Assembly (NCBI GenBank): GCA_947034895.1 | Contig: OX344764.1 | Location: 5,766,001 to 5,830,000, forward strand | DNA: 64,000 nt | Direction: 5' to 3' | Source: Rhytidiadelphus loreus | Lineage: Eukaryota > Streptophyta > Bryopsida > Hypnales > Hylocomiaceae | Part shown: positions 55,478 through 64,000 of the stretch, piece after piece | Layout of the letters: each line of letters opens with the position of its first letter | Position numbering within the stretch: position 1 is the stretch's first letter | The notes under the pieces: model-generated | The model's database searches: none | Told to the model about the DNA's origin: nothing | The model's input: the letters and a program-made list of their open reading frames with translations, nothing else | Program-made: the position numbers and the translations under genes

Positions 55478-58306
55478 ATGGAGGAGGCACTTCAGCCTTT
55501 ACTGGATGACCTCTCTGACTTAGATGAGGTTGAAAATGTTCCCGAGGAAATTATGGACATTCCAGATTGCGATGGCATCCCTAGGTTGTCCTGGAGTACG
55601 AAAGTTGTGACTTTGCACAATATCAACGGCATTGCAGTGGGAGAGGGCATTTGTCACAGCGTGAATTCCAATCTCGTCGTCGGTGGTGATGGTCCTCTGG
55701 GTGATTCCCTTGTAGCTGTGCACATCTCTAGGTCCCTCAACGTTCAGGACATTCCGAAGGACTGGAGGTATTCTCTTCGAGCATGGCCTATTAAACAAGT
55801 GTTTCTGAATGGTTCAAGTCTACACGATCACAAGCTCAAGGATGAGTACAACAAACGTCAAGCGAGATTGTTGCGGCCTTCTTCATCAGGTGCAAGGCAA
55901 TACACAAGCGTTCTGAGGAACCCGTCCGTTCCTCAAGCACCTGTGAAAGCCAACGAATTACTCACGCCAGAATCTATCAATTCTGTATCCAGCAAAGATT
56001 GTTGCTCAAAGAATTGTGTGCAACCTTTTCCTAGAGAGAAGATTCGAGCTTTTCGTGAACGAATGTACTATAAGACGAGCTTCGAGTTCCGCTATCACAT
56101 GAAATTGGATGTTCATCGACAGGTCCACCGTGATGCTCTCGGTAAGAGAGTTGTAACTCTTGAAGGCATCGATGTCTGCATGGTGGCGTGGAGGCATATT
56201 GCAGGTGTCTCGGAATCCACCTTCCACCGGTTTCAAGGATATGCAGCTAGAGGTGAACAAGCTCAATCACACGGGAATGTGGGGACTCAGAAGGCTCGAA
56301 AGCATACGCTGCAAGCTCGTGCAACATTGAGGTGTGTGCTTGAGAAGGAAGCAGACCATATGCCACATCGCACGCATACCCTTCCATCTGGGGAGAAGGT
56401 TGTCTCCAAGGTTCTGCCAGCCACATTCCTTTGGAAAGAAACGATTCCTGATATCAACGCTGCAAATGCGGTGTTTGGATTGGGAAAAGTCTCTCCTTCT
56501 AACATAAGCAAAATCAGGAAATTGAACTTTCCTGAGTACAGCGTGAAGAAGCCTGGAGATAACTTCGCTCGATGTGCTGTTTGTGATAGATTTTATGCAA
56601 TGAGGCGGGCATGTCCAGTTGGATCTCGACAGAAGTGGGACAAGCAGCTGGAAAAACATAATGCATGTGCTCGGGCTCACCGAGATTTGTACTATGCAAA
56701 TCGATATAGCTCAAGCGCATACCCTCACGAATGCTTAACAATCATGCATGATAAAATGGATCATGCCAAGACAGCATCACCGGTATTCTCCCACAAGAGC
56801 AAGCAACTTGATGGGCTGACAAAGTTGCATGTGTCAGTGACCGGAATGATAGCACATGGACATGGTGATGTGCGTTATGCACATTATGGACTCGATATTT
56901 TCCTTCACGACTCGAACTACACAGTGGGTTCTTTAGCGAAGCTTTTGCGAGATCTAGAACTCCCTCCAAAGTACTCCTCTCGAGAATTGTTTGTTGGATC
57001 ATGCTCTGCTCCACTCTTTGAAGCGGTGTTGAAAGGATCAGAAATTTGTCAGTCATCCCTGCGACCAGCGCCAGATGTTCCGGTTGCAGCGACTTCTCTT
57101 CCTCCAGTTCTCAATGTTCAAATGGACAACGCCACCGGAGACAACAAAAACCGGTTTGTCTTTGCATTTTGGTCCCTCCTAGTTGCAAAGAAAATCTTTC
57201 GAGAGGTGTATCTGAGTTTCATGTTGGTTGGCCATACACATGATGACATAGATGCTTTGTTTGGGAGATGGAGCATGCAGTTGAAGAAAGAGAGCTTCCC
57301 TACCATCCCATCCCTCATGAAGTCTTTCATGGATGTGGATTCTGTGCCTACGATTCCTCACTTGATTGAGGAGGTACCAGATTTCAAAGCCTTTATAGAA
57401 GGTGCAATTTTGGATGGAGACGAAGCACTTGTTGGCCACACAAAGGCTCAACAATTTAAATTCTACCTCAACTCTTCGGGTGTTCCAATCATGAAGTACA
57501 AAAGGTATTGCACGGATAGTGATTGGCTCCCTGAAGAAGGGGGGATCAAATTGTGGAAAGAAGATTCTGAAGGAGGTAGTCTATGGCCTCGTGGGGAGCC
57601 TCTACCTGTCGCCCACCTTCCAATGCGGGGCGTAGAAGACATCTCTAAGGGCATATCCTGTTTCATCAAATATTGGGAAGCATTATGCAATGAGAGTTTG
57701 GAGTATAGAAGACGATTTGAGCATTTGATATTCTATTGGCGGAATGTGAAAGCATGTCTGATAGAGCCAATCGTGCCAAATGAGACTTTGATGGATGGCT
57801 TTTGGCCATCAACTAGAGTTGAGGCAGCAGAGGAGGATGAACTTGATGACGATGGCGAGATTCGTGAGGAGTTTGCTAAGGATGATCCCTTCATAGGGCA
57901 ACGCCGCGATCGACCATTGCCGTCTTTCCGTGTTGGGCGTGATGTTCAGAAGCATTATTTTGTTGCCCTTCGACCAGCAGATGCTGATACGAAGCCTATA
58001 TGGATCGCAAGGGCTTTATCTGACCCTTTCACTAATCCCGAGCATCCAAATTGTATCCAGATTCAGTACTTTCGGCCCACTTCGCGAGACCGAAGTGTTC
58101 AAGAATTCTACACCGGTTGGGATTCTGTAAGAGGACTACGTTGGAAAGTGGATGAGACGCAAGATCCCATATGGGAGGATACAAACTCTCTTGTCACTGT
58201 ATGGAGGTCCAAGGTGAAGAAAGACACAGTGGAGTGTGTCCTTAAGATTCCTACTGCTCAAATTGAAGTCATCCATGACAGTTTGGCATCATACACTTCT
58301 GATTGA
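55478..58306 (+). CDS. DUF7869-type transposase-like protein (family 2)
   Basis: A single intact exon of 942 aa. The N-terminal part has CCSKNC (about 171) and a helix-turn-helix-like stretch, GVSESTFHRFQGYAARGE, near 247. A C-x2-C pair (CAVCDRFY, about 365) precedes the core. The core carries IMHDKMDHAKTASP (about 420), QMDNATGDNKNRF (about 548) and GHTHDDIDALFGRWS (about 584), three Asp-bearing landmarks typical of the DUF7869 family and compatible with an RNase-H-like DDE nuclease. The C-terminal region has an acidic patch (EEDELDDDGE) and no recognised domain. Position inside a TIR-bounded element, with no other transposase candidate, makes it the likely enzyme that moves the 18.1-kb unit. 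DUF7869 proteins are not firmly assigned to a transposon class, as far as I know. The start is the first Met after the palindrome cluster. Confidence 0.75.
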   Translation: MEEALQPLLDDLSDLDEVENVPEEIMDIPDCDGIPRLSWSTKVVTLHNINGIAVGEGICHSVNSNLVVGGDGPLGDSLVAVHISRSLNVQDIPKDWRYSLRAWPIKQVFLNGSSLHDHKLKDEYNKRQARLLRPSSSGARQYTSVLRNPSVPQAPVKANELLTPESINSVSSKDCCSKNCVQPFPREKIRAFRERMYYKTSFEFRYHMKLDVHRQVHRDALGKRVVTLEGIDVCMVAWRHIAGVSESTFHRFQGYAARGEQAQSHGNVGTQKARKHTLQARATLRCVLEKEADHMPHRTHTLPSGEKVVSKVLPATFLWKETIPDINAANAVFGLGKVSPSNISKIRKLNFPEYSVKKPGDNFARCAVCDRFYAMRRACPVGSRQKWDKQLEKHNACARAHRDLYYANRYSSSAYPHECLTIMHDKMDHAKTASPVFSHKSKQLDGLTKLHVSVTGMIAHGHGDVRYAHYGLDIFLHDSNYTVGSLAKLLRDLELPPKYSSRELFVGSCSAPLFEAVLKGSEICQSSLRPAPDVPVAATSLPPVLNVQMDNATGDNKNRFVFAFWSLLVAKKIFREVYLSFMLVGHTHDDIDALFGRWSMQLKKESFPTIPSLMKSFMDVDSVPTIPHLIEEVPDFKAFIEGAILDGDEALVGHTKAQQFKFYLNSSGVPIMKYKRYCTDSDWLPEEGGIKLWKEDSEGGSLWPRGEPLPVAHLPMRGVEDISKGISCFIKYWEALCNESLEYRRRFEHLIFYWRNVKACLIEPIVPNETLMDGFWPSTRVEAAEEDELDDDGEIREEFAKDDPFIGQRRDRPLPSFRVGRDVQKHYFVALRPADADTKPIWIARALSDPFTNPEHPNCIQIQYFRPTSRDRSVQEFYTGWDSVRGLRWKVDETQDPIWEDTNSLVTVWRSKVKKDTVECVLKIPTAQIEVIHDSLASYTSD

Positions 58307-58739
58307 TCTCTAATGGACTAATGGGGGATTACGAAGACACCAAGATAGTGTTTGAATTTAAGTTTGATAGACGATATGTTTAGTTTTTTGGTATGGTAAT
58401 GCTATTGCATAAGTGTAGACGATTTTATATAATTATTTAACGCGTGTTGTGTTGAATAGATGGTGTGGATTGGAATATTATGATTAAGTTTCATAGATTT
58501 GATATAGAAGTACTTCAATATTTTGTGTGTAGTCACTTGAAGAGTGAGTGAACTTTATATTTCTTTTATTTAATATATTTTTTATTATATTATTCGTGGC
58601 GCATTATGTATGTTGGTTTCTTTTCAGTATTAATTGGTTCTGGAACTCAATGTTTTTAAAAAAGTAATGTGAGTTCAAAAAATTGGTAGTGGCTAATACC
58701 ACTTTTTATTTTGTTAACGTGTAAAGCACTTTTCACAAT

Positions 58740-58925
58740 TTCTGGTAGGGGGCCGGTTGGTGGTTACAACTTTCCTGCTTGCTATGCTCACTAGCAACAC
58801 CAAGTCATGACTATGTCATAGCCGCTCAAACGAGTTCAATGAGATTTGAACTCGGACCACCTGGATGACATAGGTAGCTTCTTCCAACCAACCATTCAGC
58901 TCATGACTTGGTGGTCAATGCAGAC
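58740..58925 (-). mobile_element. tRNA-derived SINE-like sequence
   Basis: On the minus strand, gagctgaatggttgg (near 58,885-58,902) resembles a polymerase III A box and gtccgagttcaaatctc (58,841-58,857) a B box, about 40 nt apart as in tRNA-headed SINEs. No folded tRNA can be drawn, so it is not a tRNA gene. Length and tail are uncertain. Confidence 0.45.
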
Positions 58926-59129
58926 CATTTTTTGCATTTAAATCCAAAATGATTGTAATCACAGCAACCAATAAATGCTTGAGATTCCCAAAGTACAAGA
59001 AACTATCATTTTAATGGAAATTGTCTTACGTAATTGGAAATTTTAGTTTCCACAATTTCAAGTTCATTTCCATTCGACTTCATTTAAAGGACCCAACAAT
59101 AGACAATGTTATTTTGGGAGGTCCTCAAT

Positions 59130-59435
59130 CTCCCAAAATAATGAATATGATGTTATACGTTAAAATGTTAGCTTTTGAACAAAGTCTGATTTTTTTCCAA
59201 ACTAAGTATGAGCAGATTTTCAAGGCCTACCAATCACAATTGGGACCCTATGCCACTTTCCATTTGAAAATTCATAAGTAATTTATAAAAGCTCCAAAAA
59301 TTACGAAACGACTTGTGTTAGATTCCCCATCTTCTTCTCTTTGACTGAAAAATGAATCAAAAATACTTACATCTAAAAAACTACATGAAAAAGGTTGACC
59401 AGGTCTTAAATGAGCGGTTTCTGAGCCTGTTACCT
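59130..59435 (-). repeat. right terminal inverted repeat of the family-2 element
   Basis: Reverse complement of the left end, with a strong inner block (59,130-59,158) and an outer block ending gagcctgttacct. A related sequence in the same orientation lies at 63,565-63,722. Confidence 0.65.
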
Positions 59436-59438
59436 TAT
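59436..59438. repeat. right target-site duplication of the family-2 element (TAT)
   Basis: Pairs with 41,324-41,326; the interrupted transposase frame resumes directly after it. Confidence 0.75.
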
Positions 59439-60772
59439 TATGAATATGAAGCGGAATTTGAAGTTCGACTACATTCATGACAGTGTCTTCCCTGGACAAG
59501 GGAAAGAGAAGGTGTACCTTTTTAAAATGTTGGTGGAAGGTCCTGGTAGTGGAGTCGACTTGGTGAAACGAATGCAGTCTAGTGGAGATCTAGAGAACGC
59601 ATGGATTATGTTTGACCATGTCAAACGCGTTAAGAATTGGACCACTATGGCTTGCCACGTCTATGACACAGGTTGCAAGAAGGTCATGACAATTGCCGTT
59701 TGTGATATGCAATCTGAAGACATTGAGGTGCAAGTCATTATGTGGAGGTCCTTGAACGAGGTCATGAGACACAACGGCGTGCCAAATACAAACTTCAAGG
59801 GCTTTATGGCTGATAGTGCCCAAACAAATTGGAATGCAGTTCGCATTGTATATGGTACGGGGGATTCTAAAATAGAGATGGTGAACCGTGAACTTACATG
59901 TCTCCTACATTGGAGTACCTTGTTGCATCGCCATACTCAAAAACTCATCAAGCCAGACATGCAATTCCAACACAATCGTCTTTGCAAGCAGTACAAAGAT
60001 TCAAAGACTATGGAGGAAGTAGAGACACGATACTTGGCAATCCGCTCTTGGTGGCTATCATCTGGAGCAGCCTCAGAAGAATCTCTGCGGGAACTGGAGT
60101 TGTGGCTTGCATTCTGGCACTTTCGATATCGCCAATGGGGCAGGTTCATGCAAATGGTACTTCAATGGAAATCCTTTCTCTATCTATGTATGTGTTGCTT
60201 GTAGATCCTTCAATATCTAATAGTTTCATTTCTATAGAACTCCGTACATATCATTTGAATTTTTTTCCGTCCCCCAAAAGGGCTAGTATATACTTCAAAC
60301 GGATCTCTGCTGACTATAGGCAGTGGGGGACGGACCTCTCGGCGCCAAGGAGAACCTTGACTTGGTACTGGATAGATGAAAGTCACAGTGGTTTACGAAA
60401 TGAGGTGTGGAATAGGATTATTTTTACTTTCGCATGTTTTTATTTAGGAGCTAATTTCTCAATTTGTTTTCTTCTAGGAATTGAGTGTCGATGAAAATAT
60501 GAAATGGCAGACATGCCATCATGTAACTTATCGGAAACAGTTCACAACAAGTGGTTGCAGCAATCTGGTAATCGCGGGAATGATTTGTTTGCCGCCACTT
60601 GTGATGATTGCATTCGAGCCTTCATGCAAATGACCAATTATCGAGCATTCTTGAATGGTACAACATCAAGGTCAGGGCCATCAAAATCAGAATTGAAGTT
60701 AAGAGGCGCTAGACAAAGTGGTGATCCAAAGAAGATTGCGGAGGCCCTAAATGACCTGCCTGGACAAGGGGG
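59439..60772 (+). pseudogene. MULE-like transposase, 3' part (family 1, copy 2)
   Basis: Continues the frame broken at 41,326: LKFDYIHDSVFPGQGKEK, MFDHVKRVKNW, GFMADSAQTNW and CLLHW match the catalytic core of copy 1. The first exon ends at 60,156 (GTACTT donor). The second begins near 60,480 and matches copy 1 from DMPSCNLSETVHNKW through KKIAEALNDLPG, with a probable one-base shift at its start. Similarity stops near 60,772, where GAGC-rich repeats begin, so about 370 residues with the SWIM finger are missing. Confidence 0.8.
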
Positions 60773-61130
60773 AATGCTGGTATGCGAGCGTGGAGCGAGG
60801 AGCAGCGAGCGGGGAGCGGGGATCGGTGAGCAGTGAGCGGGAATATGGGAAATTTATTGAAGAATTTGGAAGAAAAGTATGAAGAAATTGACATAAATTT
60901 AAGAGAAAATGGATAAATTTATGGTCAAAGTTCATGAGAGTTTTAGGAAATAATAGATGAAAGTTTATTAAAAAAATGTGAAGACAATTATGAGACAGTG
61001 GATGGAAGTAGTTCAATGAAATGGATCGAATGGGATGAACAAATTGGATGAATAAATTGGATGAATAAATTGGATGAACAAAGTGGATGGAAAAATTGGA
61101 TGAAAAATTGGATGATAAAAACAATTTTCA
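60773..61130. repeat. GAGC-rich junction and short tandem repeats
   Basis: gcgagcgtggagcgaggagc and related words at 60,785-60,840 replace the rest of the transposase gene. At 61,035-61,115 units of aaattggatgaat and close variants repeat about seven times. Confidence 0.6.
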
Positions 61131-63560
61131 ATCTCAGATTGAATAAACTATAGAATGCTAAAGAAGAAAAAACGTATGCAATGAAAATTAGAAAAACGGC
61201 GCATACCACCAGAAATGGGCACCGTATTTGGGTATAGGCTCTTTTCATTAATTCCTAATGGACAATTGTCCATTGAAAGAACAATTAAAAACCTAGTTAG
61301 AGTTCCAATGAAGCAAATTTTGGGATTATGTTCACAAAATATTGACGCAAGGTCTACATATATACCCTTTTATTGGAAATTTCATTAATTTTGTGATTGG
61401 TTTAAGCAATCAAAAGTTATGTTGCCCTGCACTTTTCTGCCAACTTAGGCACCTTCAGGCTGGTTTTGCAAAACTCCTCTTTTACTTTTGATATTTGAAT
61501 TGAGTTTGTAACTTACATCATGCTAAGCCCAAATGGTAAAACAAACATGTGTAGTGTACCAATTTCACTCTAAGAATAGTTTTAGGCTGCTGGCCCTGTC
61601 GAGCAAGGTTTGAAAATAAGATTTTTTCCCTTGAAAGTCCACCTGATGACGGGGCATGCCCATTGGACTCAGAATTGTTGCCCCTCAACGCATTTGGTAG
61701 TGAATGACAAATACTTGAAGGACTCATTTTTGAAAACAAAGACATAAATAATCCAGTACAAAAAGATACTACAAGATATTGTAGACAAGTGCGTTCAGCG
61801 GTCAAAGAGGATAAAAGTTTATTTTATTCATAAGCAAGAAACACTACCAACAAATGAGCACTCTTTGGTTTTACAAAGAACCCACTTCGAAAAATGACAT
61901 GGAGTTCCACTGAAGCATAATCAGTGTAGTGTTTGTAGTAGACCAAATTAAAAGACCAACTACACTCAATGATTGTAGAAGTCCAGGTCCTAGCACTTAC
62001 CAGAAACACTATGGAGATGAAAACCCCTACGCCAAGGAAGGTGATGATATTGAAGACTCATTCAGTGTCCATGAGCGCACCGACTTCTTGTCAATCACCA
62101 TGCATTGCCTTCGCCCCATTGTGTAAACCCCCACTAACACCGTTGAACTAAAAAATTGTGTGCTTGCCTAATCATAATGTTTAGACGCAATTTGGAGGTC
62201 ATATTTCTTCATCCACTTCCAACATTGAGTCCGACCTTCTTTGTCTTGTCATTAAGTAGAACAACAGTTCAATATTTCAAAAGCGGTAGTGGAGAATTAC
62301 ACAACATGGCTAAAGAAAATGCACGACGATTGACATGGAGTGGGCGGTCCTATAGGGCAATGTAAATATCCGTTTCCAGCGACATATCTGAATGTTGTTG
62401 CACATGGAAGGATGGACAGTGTGAGGATGTTGGATTATGAAAAAGATGAATGGCTACCTCTCCCAGACCTGTTGGACCTTAACTACAGAAGTTACAAATA
62501 TAAATTAAATCAAATCCAACTATACACAAGTACACAACTATAAGAATATCACGAACACAAAAAAGGCAATTGAACTTACAAAATTGTTCAATGTTTGTGG
62601 CACAGTTCATCGGTACCTTGTCCGAACTCTAGGTGCATCTCATCCACGTCAGGAAGAACAAGGGAGCGGTATATGGAGCCCCAGTAAATGGACCGCCAAA
62701 ATACTTGGGCTAAAACCACTGAACGATAATCTTAGAGACATGATGGAAGAAAAAATTCGTTGCCTGTGTGCAAACCATGATGACACAACCATGGTGCACA
62801 ACCAAAGGAAACCAACCTCTCCTCAAATTCACGCCCTGACGACTATATTGACTATGGAAACAAGACCTCCTGTCGCATCGTTATAAGAACCGAATGGTTT
62901 GCGGTAGAGGAGCCCTTCTCTTTTATTACAATGAAGATCGTCCCTGGACTAGACACGTTGGGAGTTCAACAAGTGGACCATCTTCGTTTGGGTTGGAGCA
63001 GATAAGAGATAGGCTGCTCATCCAATGGACATGTAGATCCTAATTTGGGCACAAATGTCGTCCACAGAACAAGCAAACCAATAGGCGGGGTTGCTTCAAG
63101 GATACAAAAAGCGTGCCTAGGACCTATATGGACTTTTCTCGGGTCCGAGTGGCATTTAGGACCAAGTACCATCTAACAAAACATTTACTATACCAAAAAA
63201 TGGAATAATAGTAATTACTAGGGATGCATTATATATAATAACATAAAATACTTGTACCTACTAGAAATGCAGATATAGTTTTGTAGGCAAACGAAAAGAC
63301 AACCAAGAGTAATAATGTAGGGTGTTCTAAAAGTGCCCATCTTCTTTAAATTGCTCCTATTTTGAGGTGAAGAATAGAGATAGTGTGATCCAAAAACGGA
63401 CCATTGTAGCACTTGAATGAATCAGGAAAAAGTAATTCTTCTACTGCAAGAAAAATTCAATGTCGGTGAGTTCGGCACATCTCTCTACAAGTTGCAATTA
63501 GACATATTTTGGGAGACATATGTTCGCAACTTGATGGCTTTCACTTGAATCTTTGAAAAT
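61131..63560. other. no gene supported
   Basis: Moderately AT-rich. Short plus-strand frames near 62,156-62,890 (for example DEWLPLPDLLDLNYR near 62,445) have some coding look, but I found no consistent exon chain or family match. They may be decayed element genes. Confidence 0.35.
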
Positions 63561-63564
63561 GTAT

Positions 63565-63722
63565 AAGTAATTAAAAAGTGCTTGGAAAAATACAAAACCA
63601 ACTGTTTTAGGTTCCTCATCTTTTCGCCTATCACTGAAAAATGATGTAGAAATATTTTAGAGAACTGAAGCACATGAAAAAAATGGATTATCACATTAAT
63701 GGTTGCTTACAAAGCATCTAAT
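63565..63722 (-). repeat. second sequence related to the family-2 right end
   Basis: tgtataagtaatta, cctcatctttt, cactgaaaaatgat and cacatgaaaaaa follow in the same order as ttcataagtaattta, ccccatcttctt, gactgaaaaatga and ctacatgaaaaa at 59,270-59,395. This suggests another, diverged family-2 end about 110 bp before copy 3 of family 1 begins. Confidence 0.45.
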
Positions 63723-63835
63723 CTTAGTTAGAGAAGGATGTGCCACAATAGTACAAAGTAAGCAGAAAATATAAGTGAATTATAAAAAAACCAATCCAAA
63801 TAACATAAGTAGGAAGAACATGAAAAGTTCAACAG

Positions 63836-64000
63836 CTAAAGAGCTGACATAGAGCTAGCCTCACTATCAGATGTATGAGAATCTGATTCTATTGCATGAT
63901 CATCTACAAACTGCAGTGCGCGAGGATCTATCGAACAAGCCCTCGATGATGGCTGTGGGTTTATTGTGACGAAATCTCGGGAAAGAGCCTCAGCATATAC
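63836..64000 (-). CDS. 3' end of a ParB/methyltransferase-like gene (family 1, copy 3, cut by the window edge)
   Basis: The minus strand reads VYAEALSRDFVTINPQP, then IDPRALQFVDD, then an acidic Ser-rich end and a stop at 63,836-63,838. It aligns with the last exon of copy 2 (YAEALASKF..VDPRVLQFVD) and with the orphan tail of copy 1. Only about 54 residues are in the window, all open, so intactness of copy 3 cannot be judged. Confidence 0.7.
   Translation of the reverse strand, partial: VYAEALSRDFVTINPQPSSRACSIDPRALQFVDDHAIESDSHTSDSEASSMSAL

Larger units (their letters stand above)
41327..59435. mobile_element. family-2 giant DNA transposon, 18,109 bp, nested in copy 2
   Basis: Complete insertion bounded by 3-bp TAT duplications and long imperfect terminal inverted repeats. 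Contents are a DUF7869-type transposase-like gene on the plus strand (55,478-58,306), a ParB/methyltransferase/FCP1-like gene on the minus strand (42,947-49,048) and a 6.4-kb spacer between the two starts. The spacer holds palindromes, a 195-bp satellite and telomere-like sequence. The element inserted into the transposase gene of a family-1 copy. Which superfamily it belongs to is open: 3-bp duplications occur in CACTA, PIF/Harbinger and other groups, but the transposase is of none of those types. Confidence 0.85.

Noticed and set aside
58800..58925. tRNA gene on the minus strand
   Set aside because: A- and B-box-like words are present but no acceptor stem or anticodon arm can be formed.
41327..59435. 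CACTA or PIF/Harbinger assignment from the 3-bp duplication
   Set aside because: The ends do not start CACTA/CACTG, the duplicated TAT is not the usual TWA, and the encoded protein is DUF7869-type.
60266..60400. Extra exon of the copy 2 transposase absent from copy 1
   Set aside because: The frame is open, but no acceptor fits the phase of the preceding exon, and copy 1 joins its two exons in phase without it.
62584..62886. 100-codon plus-strand ORF
   Set aside because: Some coding look but no family match and no exon chain; left as an unassigned stretch.

Overview
The window looks like nuclear DNA of a plant-lineage (streptophyte) eukaryote with a large, repeat-rich genome. The evidence is AT-rich non-coding DNA, genes with short GT-AG introns, plant-type telomere-like CCCTAAA stretches, and Mutator-like transposase, SWIM and DUF7869-type proteins. 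A moss, liverwort, lycophyte, fern or charophyte alga would fit; I cannot name the species. No housekeeping gene, rRNA or tRNA gene was recognised. Nearly all coding content belongs to large DNA transposons.

Layout. 1-11.4 kb: non-coding, with degenerate tandem repeats and two miniature inverted-repeat elements. 11.4-26.1 kb: family-1 element copy 1. It has a plus-strand MULE-like transposase (two exons, about 1,182 aa) and, divergently, an uncharacterised 350-aa gene followed by a ten-exon gene for a ParB-like plus DNA-methyltransferase-like protein (about 1,042 aa). 27.7-41.3 kb and 59.4-60.8 kb: copy 2 of the same family. Its methyltransferase gene carries at least six in-frame stops, an intervening region is swollen by a GC-rich minisatellite that itself hosts a 3,566-bp TG...CA insertion, and its transposase ORF is split by an 18,109-bp second element. 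63.8 kb to the end: the 3' end of copy 3.

The 18.1-kb element (41,327-59,435, family 2) has a 3-bp TAT target duplication and long eroded terminal inverted repeats. It encodes a DUF7869-type transposase-like protein (942 aa) on the plus strand. Divergently it carries a very long gene whose product reads ParB-like, then methyltransferase-like, then FCP1-like phosphatase. At least sixteen copies of the palindrome AACTCGAWTCGAGTT and variants, plus half-sites, sit in its two divergent promoters and in the introns of the long gene, and I saw none outside this element.

Main point: two transposon families with unrelated transposases have the same plan, a transposase facing away from a ParB-like/methyltransferase-like protein, an architecture otherwise familiar from phage and bacterial mobile DNA. 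Each intact-looking element also carries its own private palindrome set. This suggests giant eukaryotic transposons that carry a DNA-recognition/modification (or degenerate methyltransferase) module. Assignments rest on reading motifs and splice sites by eye; no database search or structure prediction was run.
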